DNA of 64,000 bases, from contig NZ_LMRF01000002.1 of assembly GCF_001424755.1 (NCBI RefSeq), forward strand, positions 175,468 to 239,467. The letters are read 5' to 3'. Position numbers and translations under genes: made by a program. A model generated the notes under the pieces. The model saw only the letters and a list, made by a program, of their open reading frames with translations. It did not search any database and had not been told where the DNA came from. This DNA is from Marmoricola sp. Leaf446 (GTDB lineage: Bacteria; Actinomycetota; Actinomycetes; Propionibacteriales; Nocardioidaceae). Shown here piece by piece: positions 44,149-53,047 of the stretch; position 1 is the first letter of the stretch, and each line of letters begins with the position of its first letter.

Positions 44149-45108
44149 ATGAGCACGCACGAGCGTGGCGCCCGGGTCGAGTTCCGGGGCCTGACCAAGA
44201 GGTTCGGCGGCTTCACGGCCGTCGACGACCTCACCTTCACCGTGGAGCCGGGACGCATCACCGGCTTCCTCGGCCCCAACGGGGCCGGCAAGACCACCAG
44301 CCTGCGGATGGCGCTCGGACTGGTGCGCCCGACCTCGGGCACCGTCACCATCGACGGCCAGGCGTACGCCGACCTCGCCGACCCGCTCGGCACGGTCGGC
44401 GCGGCCCTGGAGGCGACCAACTTCCACCCCGGCCGCTCCGGGCGCGACCACCTCCGGGTGCTCGCCGCCACGTCGGGCATCCCCGCCACGCGGGTCGACG
44501 AGATGCTCGAGCTGACCGGCATCCCGGCCTTCGCGCGCCGCCGCGCCGGGGCCTACTCGATGGGGATGCGTCAGCGGCTGGCCCTGGCGGCCGCGCTGCT
44601 CGGCGACCCGCGCGTGCTGGTGCTCGACGAGCCGGCCAACGGCCTGGACCCCGAGGGCATCCGCTGGCTGCGGGGGTTCCTGTCGATGCTGAGCCGCGAG
44701 CAGGGCAAGACCGTGCTGGTCTCCAGCCACCTGCTCCAGGAGATCGCGCAGACCGCCGACGACGTGGTCATCATCGCCAACGGCCGGCTGGTGCGGCAGG
44801 GCTCGGTCGCCGACCTCGACGGCGACGCGCACGTGGTGGTGCGGACCTCCGAGCCGACCGCGCTGGCCGCGGCCCTCGAGCAGGCCGGCCTGTCCGCCGT
44901 CCCCGAGGAGGAGGGCGCGCTGCTGGTGCACACCGACGACCTGCGCCGGGTCGGGGAGGCGGCCCACGCCGCAGGGCTGCCGGTCTGGGAGCTGAGCCGG
45001 CGCCGCGCCGACCTCGAGTCGTTGTTCTTCTCGCTGACCGAGGGCACCAACCGCAACCTCGGGTCGGAGCAACCCGGCGCCGCGTCGGGTGCAGGGGAGG
45101 TGGCGTGA
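44149..45108 (+). CDS. ABC-2-type exporter ATP-binding protein
   Basis: 319-residue ATPase of the CcmA/DrrA class: Walker A FLGPNGAGKTTSLRMAL, signature YSMGMRQRLALAAAL, Walker B VLVLDEPANGLDPEGI and H-loop LVSSHLLQE. A C-terminal about 90-residue extension with HVVVRTSEPTALAAALE is typical of bacitracin/lantibiotic-type exporters. It overlaps the permease gene by 1-4 bases. A CACGT-A-ACGTG palindrome at 44094-44104 lies upstream. Substrate unknown. Confidence 0.92.
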   Translation: MSTHERGARVEFRGLTKRFGGFTAVDDLTFTVEPGRITGFLGPNGAGKTTSLRMALGLVRPTSGTVTIDGQAYADLADPLGTVGAALEATNFHPGRSGRDHLRVLAATSGIPATRVDEMLELTGIPAFARRRAGAYSMGMRQRLALAAALLGDPRVLVLDEPANGLDPEGIRWLRGFLSMLSREQGKTVLVSSHLLQEIAQTADDVVIIANGRLVRQGSVADLDGDAHVVVRTSEPTALAAALEQAGLSAVPEEEGALLVHTDDLRRVGEAAHAAGLPVWELSRRRADLESLFFSLTEGTNRNLGSEQPGAASGAGEVA

Positions 45109-45908
45109 TGGCGAGCGCCGTGCGGGCCGAGCTGCTGAAGTTCCTCACCACCCGGCTGTGGTGGGGCATGGCGATCGCGGTCGTGGTGGCCGGGGCCGTC
45201 TTCGCCGGGCTGTTCGCCTGGGTGCTGACCTCCGCGCCCGAGGGAGCGGGCGGGCCGGGCGGCGTACCGGGGGGAGACGCGGTGCAGGTCGCCAACAGCG
45301 TCTACACCGGCGGCCTGAGCGTCGGCTACCTGCTGATGCTGACGATCGGCGTGATGCAGATCGGGTCGGAGTACCGCCACCACACCATCACCTCCACCTT
45401 CCTCGCCCAGCCGAGGCGGGCACGGGTGATGGCGGCCAAGGTGGTCGCGCTGCTGGTGATCGGCGTCGGCTACGGCCTGCTGAGCCTGGTCGGCTCGGTC
45501 GTCGTCGGCGCGATCGGGCTCGACCTGGTCGGCGAGGACCCGTTCCCCTCGACCGAGATCCTGCGCACCCTCGCACTGAGCCTGCTCGTGCTCGGGCTGT
45601 GGGCGCTGATCGGCCTCGGCGTCGGCATCCTGATCCCCAACCAGGTGGCCGCGCTGCTGATCGGCGTCGGCGTCGCCTGGATCGTCGAGCCGCTGCTCGG
45701 CCTGGCGTTCCGCGCCTTCGAGTTCGGCCGCGAGCACATCGCGCCGTACATGCCCACCGAGGCCACGAACGCCATCGTCAACGCGGTGGAGAGCGGCCCC
45801 GACTCCGTCCGGCTGTCCTGGTGGGGCGGCGCGCTGGTCCTCACGGCCTGGGCCGCCCTCCTCGCCGGTGTCGGGTCGTTGCTGACGGTGCGGCGGGACG
45901 TGAGCTGA
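45108..45908 (+). CDS. ABC-2-type permease
   Basis: About 266 residues, with six hydrophobic segments: an N-terminal one (LWWGMAIAVVVAGAVFAGLFAW), a cluster from about residue 65 to 200 (YLLMLTIGVMQIGSEYRHHTI is the typical ABC-2 loop with EYRHHT) and a C-terminal segment. Partner of the preceding ATPase in an efflux pump. Start either GTG at 45105 or ATG at 45108, both in frame and overlapping the ATPase stop. The dispersed palindrome at 45909 begins directly after its stop codon and probably terminates transcription. Confidence 0.9.
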   Translation: MASAVRAELLKFLTTRLWWGMAIAVVVAGAVFAGLFAWVLTSAPEGAGGPGGVPGGDAVQVANSVYTGGLSVGYLLMLTIGVMQIGSEYRHHTITSTFLAQPRRARVMAAKVVALLVIGVGYGLLSLVGSVVVGAIGLDLVGEDPFPSTEILRTLALSLLVLGLWALIGLGVGILIPNQVAALLIGVGVAWIVEPLLGLAFRAFEFGREHIAPYMPTEATNAIVNAVESGPDSVRLSWWGGALVLTAWAALLAGVGSLLTVRRDVS

Positions 45909-45942
45909 GGGCAGTTTCACCGGCTGGCCGGTGAAACTGCCC
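45909..45942. repeat. Dispersed palindrome, copy 1 (3' of the ABC permease)
   Basis: Perfect 16-bp arms GGGCAGTTTCACCGGC and GCCGGTGAAACTGCCC around TG, starting on the base after the permease stop. Copies at 47074-47105 and 63967-64000 are identical in the arms. Confidence 0.92.
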
Positions 45943-46060
45943 CCACTGCCGCACCAGCGTCGCGGCCAGCTCGCCTCCACGGCCCTGCTGTGGCACTCGG
46001 TCGTCCACAGACCTCCCCTCCCACCTGTACGCCGCGGCGCGCGACGGCGAGGGTGCCGCC

Positions 46061-47011
46061 GTGGACCGACCCTTCCGACCTCGTGCCCGGCCACCCCGCG
46101 GGCTGGTGCTTCCCGTCCCGGTCGACCCCGCCGGCGTGTCCGGGCCGACGCCGGGCCAGGCCCGCGGGCCGGGGTGGCGCCGTACGACCCCACGCCTCTA
46201 CGTGCCGGCCGACACCCCGACCGAGCCGGAGCAGCGCATCCTCGAGCAGGCGCAGCGGTTGCCGCCCGAGGGCGCCGTCGGGGGCTGGGCCTCGCTGCGC
46301 CTCCACGGGGTGGCGTACGTCGCCGCGCCCGACCTGCCCGTGCCGCTCCTCGTCCCGCCACCCCGACGGTTGCGGGAGCTGCCGGGTGGAGTGGTGCGCC
46401 GGGAGGAGCTGTCGTCACGCGAGGTCGTCCGGCGCCACGGCGTGCCGTGCGTCGAGCCGGTCCGTGCGGCCGTCGACGAGGCGGCCCGCGCCGCCGACCT
46501 GCGCGCGGCGATCGTGCAGCTCGACATGGTGCTGGCGGCGGGCGTCACCACGCACTCGGCGTTGGCGTCGTACGCCGCCCGCTCCCGGGGCCGCGGCGCG
46601 TGGCAGGTCCGGACCGCGCTGCTCCTGGTCGACGGTCGCAGCCTGAGCCCGGCCGAGAGCTGGCTGCGCACGGTCTGGGTGCTCGACGCCCAGCTCCCAC
46701 GTCCACTGTGCAACTGGCCCGTCCTCGACGCCGCCGGTCGCTACGTCGGCAAGGCCGACCTGCTGTGCCCAGCGCTGGCCACGCGCGGGGAGTACGACGG
46801 CGCCGAGCACCGGCGCGCCGACCGGAGGGGCATCGACCTCGACCGCGACGACCGCTTCGCTGCCGTGGGGCTCGAGGGCTTCACCGTCGTCGGACGGGAC
46901 CGTCACGACGTCGGCAAGGTCGTGGCCCGGATGCACGCCGCCGTCGAGCGGGCCCGCGTCTCGGGACGCCCGAGGACCTGGCGGCTCGCGGTCGACCCGG
47001 GTCCACCGTGA
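46061..47011 (+). CDS. AbiEi/DUF559-like protein with a degenerate or Vsr-like nuclease domain
   Basis: 316 residues. The middle part (VPCVEPVRAAVDEAARAADLRAA) is typical of actinobacterial proteins often labelled AbiEi-type antitoxin or DUF559. The C-terminal domain has a PD-(D/E)XK-like set: E199, D233 (YVGKADLLCP), then E244-Y-D246-G (RGEYDGAEH) and VVGRDRHDV. This is the layout of Vsr-like nucleases, but activity is unproven. No AbiEii partner is adjacent. The gene is alone between two copies of the same palindrome and shares short motifs (GTGGCACTCG, CACCAGCGTCG) on both sides, as if carried as a cassette. GTG start. Confidence 0.7.
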   Translation: MDRPFRPRARPPRGLVLPVPVDPAGVSGPTPGQARGPGWRRTTPRLYVPADTPTEPEQRILEQAQRLPPEGAVGGWASLRLHGVAYVAAPDLPVPLLVPPPRRLRELPGGVVRREELSSREVVRRHGVPCVEPVRAAVDEAARAADLRAAIVQLDMVLAAGVTTHSALASYAARSRGRGAWQVRTALLLVDGRSLSPAESWLRTVWVLDAQLPRPLCNWPVLDAAGRYVGKADLLCPALATRGEYDGAEHRRADRRGIDLDRDDRFAAVGLEGFTVVGRDRHDVGKVVARMHAAVERARVSGRPRTWRLAVDPGPP

Positions 47012-47073
47012 CGATCGAGTGCCACACCAGCGTCGTCGTACGCCGCTGCGCGCGGCGCTCCCGTGGCACTCGC

Positions 47074-47105
47074 GGCAGTTTCACCGGCCAGCCGGTGAAA
47101 CTGCC
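47074..47105. repeat. Dispersed palindrome, copy 2 (between convergent genes)
   Basis: Perfect 15-bp arms GGCAGTTTCACCGGC and GCCGGTGAAACTGCC around CA, in the gap between the AbiEi-like gene (plus) and the epimerase gene (minus), where it can terminate both. A second stem, CGAGTGCCAC (47016-47025) with GTGGCACTCG (47063-47072), lies directly before it. Confidence 0.92.
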
Positions 47106-47112
47106 CGGGCCC

Positions 47113-48120
47113 CTACTCGATCGTGTGCCAGTCGTCGAGCAGCTCCTGCTCCTCGGCGCGGGTCATGCCGGTGACGGTGACGCGGCCCTGCTCGGAGCGC
47201 AGCCAGGTCAGCGTGTCGGCGGCGGTCTCGCTGATCGGGCGGGTGCGCAGGCCGGCGTCGAAGGCCTCGCTGACGTCGTGGGTGAGCATCCCGGACATCT
47301 CCTCGGGCAGCCACAGCGGCAGCGAACGGGGGCCCGACCAGGGCTGCACGTGGTGGCGGCGCAGGAAGGCCGGGGCGGCCCAAAAGAGGGTGGCGCGGGA
47401 GCCGGGGCCGTGGCCCTCGACACCGCGCTGCACCTCCTCGAGCACCTCGCCGAGCCCGGTGACGCGGCCGGTGGCGTCCAGGACGCCCTCGCGGCGCTGC
47501 TCGGCCGCGTCGACGAGGAAGGTCGCGAGGTCGCGCACGTCGATCAGCTGCACGTCGCGCTCGGGGTGGTCCGGGGCCAGCACGTCGCCACCCTCGGCCA
47601 GCCGCTCGGGCCAGTAGGAGAACCGGCCGGTCGGGTCGCCGGGGCCCACGATCAGGCCGGGGCGCACCACGAGCGAGGACGTGGCGCGCTGCCGCACCAG
47701 CTGCTCGCAGGCGACCTTGGCGCCGCCGTACGCCTCGGGGGTGTCCTGCGCGACGTCCCCGTCGGAGGGGCCGACGGGGTCGAGCAGGGGCAGCGTGGCC
47801 GGGGTGCCGTGGAGGGTGGCGTGGTCGGCGTACACGCTGATGGTGGAGACGAAGACCCAGTGCGGCACCCGGTCGACCAGGTGGTCGAGCGCGTCGCGCA
47901 CCCAGCCCGGGCTGCGGGCGATGTCGACGACGGCGTCCCAGTCGCCCTCGAGCACCGACCAGTCGGGCTCGGCGCGGTCGAGGGCGACCAGCGTGGCCCC
48001 CTCGGGCACCCCGCCGGAGTGGCCGCGCGCGGCGCAGGTGACCTCGTGCCCGCGGGCGACGGCCTCGGCCGCCACGGCGCGCGACAGGAACAGCGTCCCT
48101 CCCAGGACCAGCAGCTTCAT
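47113..48120 (-). CDS. NAD-dependent epimerase/reductase-like protein
   Basis: 335-residue extended-SDR protein. N-terminal Rossmann motif LLVLGGTLFLSRAVAAEAVARGHEVT (the GGTxFLSR form seen in reductases of this subgroup), then YGGAKVACEQ with the catalytic Tyr-x3-Lys and a C-terminal substrate-binding domain. Function unknown; possibly a reductase of a small sugar or isoprenoid compound. ATG at 48120 with a GGGAGG site 7 bases upstream. It follows the GNAT gene by 17 bases, so it may be the last gene of that operon. Confidence 0.85.
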   Translation of the reverse strand: MKLLVLGGTLFLSRAVAAEAVARGHEVTCAARGHSGGVPEGATLVALDRAEPDWSVLEGDWDAVVDIARSPGWVRDALDHLVDRVPHWVFVSTISVYADHATLHGTPATLPLLDPVGPSDGDVAQDTPEAYGGAKVACEQLVRQRATSSLVVRPGLIVGPGDPTGRFSYWPERLAEGGDVLAPDHPERDVQLIDVRDLATFLVDAAEQRREGVLDATGRVTGLGEVLEEVQRGVEGHGPGSRATLFWAAPAFLRRHHVQPWSGPRSLPLWLPEEMSGMLTHDVSEAFDAGLRTRPISETAADTLTWLRSEQGRVTVTGMTRAEEQELLDDWHTIE

Positions 48121-48137
48121 CGTCCCAACCTCCCTGG

Positions 48138-48638
48138 TCACGGCTCCCGGGGCAAGTCAGGGGCCAGTCGCTTGACCAGCATCGACACCAGGTGGCCGCC
48201 CGACTCCCGCTGACCGACCTCGGCGTAGCCCCGGGCCCGGTGGAAGGCCAGCGACGGCTCGTTGGGCGGGTCGAGGTTGACCTCCAGCGCCATCACCGGC
48301 CGGCCGCAGCGGGCCTCGACGTCGTCGTAGAGCAGGGTCGCCAGCCCCCGCCGCCGGAAGTCCTCGTGGACGACGACGCGGTCGAGGTAGGCGAGGTCGT
48401 CGTAGCGCGCGGAGAACCAGCCGAAGTTCTCCCCGTCGTACGCCGACCCGCTGGCGTAGGTCAGCACGAACCCGGCGAACGCCCCGTCGGCGTCGAGCAC
48501 CAGCGCCCGGTCGGCCCACCCCACCAGCTCGACCAGCCGGGGAGCGTCGAGCGGGGCGGTCAGCTCGACGTGGCGCTCGTTGAGGCCGAGCACGTCGTCG
48601 TGGTCGGCGGGCTCGATCGGGCGCAGCCGGGTGGTCAC
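48138..48638 (-). CDS. GNAT-family acetyltransferase
   Basis: 166 residues. The acetyl-CoA site is seen in LDRVVVHEDFRRRGLATLLYDDVEAR (the V-hxx-RRxGxA motif), preceded by a GNAT N-terminal strand (RLRPIEPADHDDVLGLNERHV) and followed by ALEVNLDPPNEPSLAFHRARGY. Transfers an acetyl group to an unknown amine. GTG start forming a GTGA overlap with the SDR stop, so it is translated after that gene. Confidence 0.88.
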   Translation of the reverse strand: MTTRLRPIEPADHDDVLGLNERHVELTAPLDAPRLVELVGWADRALVLDADGAFAGFVLTYASGSAYDGENFGWFSARYDDLAYLDRVVVHEDFRRRGLATLLYDDVEARCGRPVMALEVNLDPPNEPSLAFHRARGYAEVGQRESGGHLVSMLVKRLAPDLPREP

Positions 48639-49609
48639 GAGAGGTACTCCACCCCGGTCGCCGCCTCGGCCAGCTCCCACAGCCGCGACCGGGCGTCGCG
48701 GTCGCGGGCGCGCTGCGGCGGGTTGACGATGCGGGCGGCGCCGTTGAGGCCGAGCGGCCCGCCGGGGCCGACCACGGTCGACCCGGGCAGGTCGGCGGTC
48801 GCCGCCATCAGCGCCGGCCACGGGGCGAGCTCGCTGCGCTGCTCGACCGCGCCCAGCGCCGCGCGCAGGATCCCGGGTCCGCGCCGGGCGCGCTGCGTCA
48901 GCGCCTGCGCCTGACCGCCCTCGCCGAGCACGCCGGAGGCGTCGAGCCCGGCCACGGCCGCGAGGCTGTCGAGCGTGGTCAGCCCGTGCTGCCGGGCCCG
49001 CGTGTCGAGCTCGAGGGCGAACATCAGCGCGGCCAGGGCCGCCTCGGCAGGAGCCGCCCACGCCGTACGCCGCCGCAGCTGGTCGTCGCCCGCGTCCGGA
49101 GCACCCTCGGGGCCGGTCGGCACCTCGCGCGCGAGCCGGTGCGCCGGCGAGACGACCGTGACCACCCGGGCGCGGGTGGCCCCGCGCAGCCGTGGCAGCA
49201 GCAGCCCGGTCAGCGCGAACGGGCCGAGGAACCGCGCGGTGAGCGCGGGATCGAGGTCGTCGGCCGCCCGGGCGACCGACCGGGGCCGGGCGCCCTCGTC
49301 CAGGACGAGCAGGTCGAGCGGCCCGTCGGGCCCGGCCAGCACCGTGCCCGCCGCGTCGCGCACGGAGTCGAGGTCGGCCAGGTCGAGACGCACCGCGACC
49401 GGCCGGGGAGCACCCTCCGCGTCGAGGGTGCGGACCAGGTCGGCGAGGGCGTCGAGGTCACGGTCGGCGACCACCAGCGTGGCGCCGTGGCGGGCCAGCG
49501 TCATCGCGACCTCGCGGCCGGTGCCCGTGGTCGCGCCGGTGACCAGGGCACGACGCCCGGTCAGGTCGGGGACGTCGTCGGGGGTCCAGCCGTCGCCGCG
49601 GGGGCTCAC
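48635..49609 (-). CDS. Short-chain dehydrogenase/reductase (SDR)-like protein
   Basis: 324 residues. N-terminal NAD(P) Rossmann motif RALVTGATTGTGREVAMTLARHG (TGxxxGxG). The region where the catalytic YxxxK would fall reads LRRRTAWAAPAEAALAALMFA and lacks it, so the protein may be a non-canonical or inactive SDR; it resembles light-dependent protochlorophyllide-reductase/oxidoreductase-like SDRs of actinobacteria. GTG start in a GTGA overlap with the DinB-fold gene, stop overlapped by the GNAT gene: a tight operon of three. Confidence 0.82.
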   Translation of the reverse strand: MSPRGDGWTPDDVPDLTGRRALVTGATTGTGREVAMTLARHGATLVVADRDLDALADLVRTLDAEGAPRPVAVRLDLADLDSVRDAAGTVLAGPDGPLDLLVLDEGARPRSVARAADDLDPALTARFLGPFALTGLLLPRLRGATRARVVTVVSPAHRLAREVPTGPEGAPDAGDDQLRRRTAWAAPAEAALAALMFALELDTRARQHGLTTLDSLAAVAGLDASGVLGEGGQAQALTQRARRGPGILRAALGAVEQRSELAPWPALMAATADLPGSTVVGPGGPLGLNGAARIVNPPQRARDRDARSRLWELAEAATGVEYLS

Positions 49610-50439
49610 GGCGTCACCGCCAGCGAGGCCAGCAGCCGCTCCCCGGTCGCGACGTCGCCCTCGACGCGGGCCTGCACCTGGTCGGGTCCCCGGCGTCCGG
49701 CGCCGAGGACGACGAGGTCCTCGGCGGACAGGGTCACGGTCGTGGTCGCCGGGTCCGCGTCGGTGCCGGGCACGGCGCGGCCGTCCTGGCCGACGACGAG
49801 GGTCCAGCGACGGCCGGCGTCGGGCACGACCACCCGCACGGTGCTGCCCGGGGACGGGGCGACCCGCTTGCCCACGACCATCGGCAGGCCCGAGCCGAGC
49901 ACGTCGAGGGTGTGGGCGGCGGCGGGGGAGTCGTAGCCGCCGGGGCGGCCCACGGCGCGGCGTACGTCCTGGTCGTGGAGCCAGACGTCGAAGGGTCGGT
50001 TGCGCAGCAGCAGCCCGGTCGGCCAGCCCTGGTCGGCGGGCGTACGCGGCGCCGGGGCGGACGCGTCGGTCGGCGGGTCGGCGCGGAGCGCGGCGAGGCG
50101 GGTGGCGACGGCCTGCTCGAGCTCGTCGGCGAGCTCGGCCAGGGTGCGTCCGCGTCGGGCCAGCACGCCCTGCTCGGTGTAGCGGCTGGTCGGGCTGGTC
50201 AGGTGGGCGGCGTCGGGCACCTCGACGGTGTCCTCGGGGGCGCCGGCCAGCACCGCCTCGAGGTGCGTGGTGTGGGCGACGTTGGCGTGCACGTCCCAGC
50301 CGGGCAGGTCGGTGGGCAGCGAGCCCTGCGCCTCGTCGAGGCTGCGGACCAGGACGAGGAAGTCCGCGCAAGCCCGCTGCCAGGTCTCCACCAGCCGCCA
50401 CAGCGCGGGATTGGGGGCAGCCGGCGGGTGAGGTGACAT
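49606..50439 (-). CDS. DinB/MDMPI-fold protein (maleylpyruvate isomerase family)
   Basis: 277 residues. N-terminal four-helix DinB/MDMPI domain with metal-binding histidines (GWDVHANVAHTTHLEAVL and FDVWLHDQDVRRAVG) and a C-terminal SCP2-like alpha/beta domain (about 190-277). The family includes mycothiol-dependent maleylpyruvate isomerase. First gene of an overlapping operon with SDR and GNAT genes, which suggests they modify one pathway's intermediate; the substrate is unknown. Confidence 0.85.
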   Translation of the reverse strand: MSPHPPAAPNPALWRLVETWQRACADFLVLVRSLDEAQGSLPTDLPGWDVHANVAHTTHLEAVLAGAPEDTVEVPDAAHLTSPTSRYTEQGVLARRGRTLAELADELEQAVATRLAALRADPPTDASAPAPRTPADQGWPTGLLLRNRPFDVWLHDQDVRRAVGRPGGYDSPAAAHTLDVLGSGLPMVVGKRVAPSPGSTVRVVVPDAGRRWTLVVGQDGRAVPGTDADPATTTVTLSAEDLVVLGAGRRGPDQVQARVEGDVATGERLLASLAVTP

Positions 50440-50472
50440 GGGGTCAAGATACGCAGTCGGCGCGGCCCGTGA

Positions 50473-50516
50473 CGCACCTCGGCCCGCCCACCCGGGAGGG
50501 TGGACGGGCCGGTGCG
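50473..50516 (-). terminator. Strong hairpin terminator after the DUF6458 gene
   Basis: CGCACC (50473-50478) with GGTGCG (50511-50516) and, inside, GGCCCGCCCACCC (50481-50493) with GGGTGGACGGGCC (50498-50510), one mismatch, loop GGGA-like. Confidence 0.7.
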
Positions 50517-50529
50517 TGCGGTGGGCCGG

Positions 50530-50754
50530 TCAGTAGCGGCGGTCGTCGAGACGGCGCTCCTCGACCCGGGTGGTGGTGCGGCTGCGCTGGGCGTTCATCA
50601 CCAGCGCGAGCACGATCGCCAGGGCGCCGACGATGATGAAGATCCAGCCGAGGGTGTTGGTGTCGACCACGTTGTTGACGGCGTCGATGGTGATGACGTC
50701 GAAGGCGAGGATGAGTCCGACCAGCAGCAGGACGACTCCGAGTCCGATTCCCAT
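50530..50754 (-). CDS. DUF6458-like two-helix membrane protein
   Basis: 74 residues: GIGLGVVLLLVGLILAFDVI forms the first membrane segment, TLGWIFIIVGALAIVLALVM the second, and a charged tail RTTTRVEERRLDDRRY follows. This pattern is common in small actinobacterial membrane proteins of unknown function. The ATG at 50754 has a good AAGGAG site; the open frame runs 27 residues further upstream without support. Monocistronic between two terminators. Confidence 0.85.
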   Translation of the reverse strand: MGIGLGVVLLLVGLILAFDVITIDAVNNVVDTNTLGWIFIIVGALAIVLALVMNAQRSRTTTRVEERRLDDRRY

Positions 50755-50850
50755 GACGTGCTCCTTCGTGAGGGTCGCGGGCCGGGGCGGCCGCACGGGG
50801 CTGTGCAGAAGTGTGCCCCAACCGGGCCGCTCCATGCGTGGAAGCGACGA

Positions 50851-50880
50851 ACCCGGCCCCCAGGGTGGGAGGGGCCGGGT
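50851..50880 (-). terminator. Hairpin terminator after the acyl-CoA dehydrogenase gene
   Basis: Perfect stem ACCCGGCCCC (50851-50860) with GGGGCCGGGT (50871-50880), 21 bases beyond the stop. Confidence 0.65.
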
Positions 50881-50901
50881 CCGGTGGCGCGGTGGTGCTG
50901 C

Positions 50902-52779
50902 CTAGAAGGCGGCCTCGTCGAGGTCCATCAGCGACAGGTCGGTGCCCTCGGCGATGGCGAGCTCGGAGCTGGTCCGGGGCAGGTTGTGCTGCGCGAAGAA
51001 CTGCGCGGCCGCGACCTTGCCCTCGTAGAACGCCTTGTCCTTGGCCGAGACCTCGCCGCCCAGCTTCTGCAGGGCCACGTCGGCACCCTTGAGCAGCAGC
51101 CAGGCGCAGACGACGTCGCCGAGCACCATCAGCAGGCGGGAGGTGTTGAGGCCCACCTTGTAGATGTTGCGGATGTCGCCGCCCTCGGCCGACTCGTCGG
51201 CGCTCATCAGGGTGTTGATCATCAGCCCGACCAGGGCCTGGGCGTCCTGGAGCGACTGCGCCAGCAGCGCCCGCTCGTTCTTGAGCCGGCCGTTGCCCGC
51301 CTCGCTGGTCAGGAACGCCTCGATCTCGCCGGCGAGGTGGCCGAGGGCCTGCGCCTGGTCCTTGACGATCTTGCGGAAGAAGAAGTCCTGGCCCTGGATC
51401 GCCGTGGTGCCCTCGTAGAGGGTGTCGATCTTGGCGTCCCGGACGTACTGCTCGATGGGGTACTCCTGCAGGAAGCCCGACCCGCCGAAGGTCTGCAGCG
51501 ACTCGGTGCCCAGCAGGGTCCAGGAGCGCTCGGAGCCGTAGCCCTTGACGATCGGCAGCAGCAGGTCGTTGACCCGCATCGCCAGCTCGTCGGTCTCGCC
51601 GCGGTGCTCGGCCAGCTGCACCCGGTCCTGCCACGAGGCGGTGTAGAGCACGAGCGAGCGCATCGCCTCGGAGAAGGACTTCTGCACCATCAGCGAGCGG
51701 CGTACGTCGGGGTGGTGGGTGATCGTGACGCGCGGAGCCGTCTTGTCGGCCGCCCGGGTGAGGTCGGCGCCCTGGACGCGGGTCTTGGCGAACTCCAGCG
51801 CGTTGAGGTAGCCGGTCGAGAGCGTCGCAATGGCCTTGGAGCCGACCATCATGCGGGCGTTCTCGATGACCTGGAACATCTGCGCGATGCCGTTGTGCAC
51901 CTCGCCGAGCAGCCAGCCACGGGCGGGCTCGCCGCCGCCGACCGACGGGTCGCCGAAGGTGACCTCGCAGGTGTTGGAGACCTTGATGCCCATCTTGTGC
52001 TCGACGTTGGTGACGTAGACGCCGTTGCGCTCGCCGGTCAGCTCGCCGGTCTCCACGTCGAAGTGCGTCTTGGGCACGATGAAGAGGCTCAGGCCCTTGG
52101 TGCCGGGGCCGCCGACGCCGTCGACGCCCGCGGGGCGGGCCAGCACGAGGTGGATGATGTTCTCGGTCAGGTCGCTCTCGGCCGAGGTGATGAAGCGCTT
52201 GACCCCGGTGATGTTCCAGGTGCCGTCCTCGTTGGGGGTGGCCTTGGCGCGACCGGCGCCGACGTCGGAGCCGGCGTCGGGCTCGGTGAGCACCATCGTG
52301 GTGTGCCACTGGCGGTCCACGATGTGCTGGGCGATCTGCTTGTCGCGGTCGTTGCCGTTGCGGTGCACGATGCCCGCGAAGGCCGGGCCGGCGCCGTACA
52401 TCCAGATCGGGGCGTTGGCGCCGAGCACCATCTCGCCCAGGGCCCAGATCAGGCTCGCGGGGGCGGGGGTGCCGCCGAGCTCCTCGCTCAGCTGCAGCCG
52501 CCAGTACTCCGCGTCGCGCCACGCCTCGTAGCTCTTCTTGAAGCTGGCCGGCACGGGGGCGGTGTGGGTCGCGGGGTCGAAGACCGGCGGGTTGCGGTCG
52601 CTGTCCTCGTACGACGCGGCGAGGTCCTCGCGAGCCAGCCGCTCGACCTCGCCGAGGATCGACCGGGCGGTCTCGCCGTCGATCGCCTCGAACGGGCCCT
52701 GTCCCAGGACCTCGTCCCGGCCGAGCACCTCGAAGAGGTTGAACTCGATGTCCCGCATGTTGGTCTTGTAGTGGCTCAT
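50902..52779 (-). CDS. Acyl-CoA dehydrogenase
   Basis: 625-residue FAD enzyme catalysing alpha-beta dehydrogenation of an acyl-CoA. Longer than classical FadE because of an N-terminal extension and a C-terminal Acyl-CoA_dh_C domain. Seen: [21 protein letters not shown] and [17 protein letters not shown] in the middle domain, and [18 protein letters not shown] in the C-terminal helical domain, where the catalytic glutamate lies. Related to AcdB/DmdC-like enzymes of actinobacteria. I prefer the ATG at 52779. Upstream, at 52834-52845, TACCGCTCAGTA is a partial palindrome of the fad-regulator type. Confidence 0.9.
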   Translation of the reverse strand: MSHYKTNMRDIEFNLFEVLGRDEVLGQGPFEAIDGETARSILGEVERLAREDLAASYEDSDRNPPVFDPATHTAPVPASFKKSYEAWRDAEYWRLQLSEELGGTPAPASLIWALGEMVLGANAPIWMYGAGPAFAGIVHRNGNDRDKQIAQHIVDRQWHTTMVLTEPDAGSDVGAGRAKATPNEDGTWNITGVKRFITSAESDLTENIIHLVLARPAGVDGVGGPGTKGLSLFIVPKTHFDVETGELTGERNGVYVTNVEHKMGIKVSNTCEVTFGDPSVGGGEPARGWLLGEVHNGIAQMFQVIENARMMVGSKAIATLSTGYLNALEFAKTRVQGADLTRAADKTAPRVTITHHPDVRRSLMVQKSFSEAMRSLVLYTASWQDRVQLAEHRGETDELAMRVNDLLLPIVKGYGSERSWTLLGTESLQTFGGSGFLQEYPIEQYVRDAKIDTLYEGTTAIQGQDFFFRKIVKDQAQALGHLAGEIEAFLTSEAGNGRLKNERALLAQSLQDAQALVGLMINTLMSADESAEGGDIRNIYKVGLNTSRLLMVLGDVVCAWLLLKGADVALQKLGGEVSAKDKAFYEGKVAAAQFFAQHNLPRTSSELAIAEGTDLSLMDLDEAAF

Positions 52780-52833
52780 GGGCCCACCCATCTCGTCTCG
52801 GTGCCCGGTCGCGGGCGTCCTACTGCTGAGTTC

Positions 52834-52845
52834 TACCGCTCAGTA
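52834..52845. promoter_or_regulatory. Candidate operator upstream of the acyl-CoA dehydrogenase
   Basis: TACCGCTCAGTA, pairing at four of six positions, inside a larger CTGAG...CTCAG repeat. TetR-type fatty-acid regulators use sites of this sort. The rest of the 268-base gap to the Rrf2 gene shows nothing else clear. Confidence 0.3.
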
Positions 52846-53047
52846 ACTTGAGTATCCGTCGTCCGGGACGGCCACGCAAGCGCAACCGCCGAATGTGTCC
52901 GGGCCGACTTTCGCCCGTCCTGGTGGGCGAAACTCCTCGCAGACAGCGCGGGGAGAGCCCCGAGGTACGGCCCCGGAGGACGGCGCGCGGCAAGACGACC
53001 TACTCGATCAGCTCGGGTAAGCCGAGCGTTCTGCCAGACTTGCGACC

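Noticed and set aside
46061..47011. Complete AbiE toxin-antitoxin system
   Set aside because: No AbiEii nucleotidyltransferase toxin gene on either side; only the AbiEi/DUF559-like protein is present.
52785..52800. Third copy of the coding palindrome (TCTCGTCTCGG near 52791)
   Set aside because: Only 11 bases match one arm and there is no second arm nearby; likely chance in this base composition.
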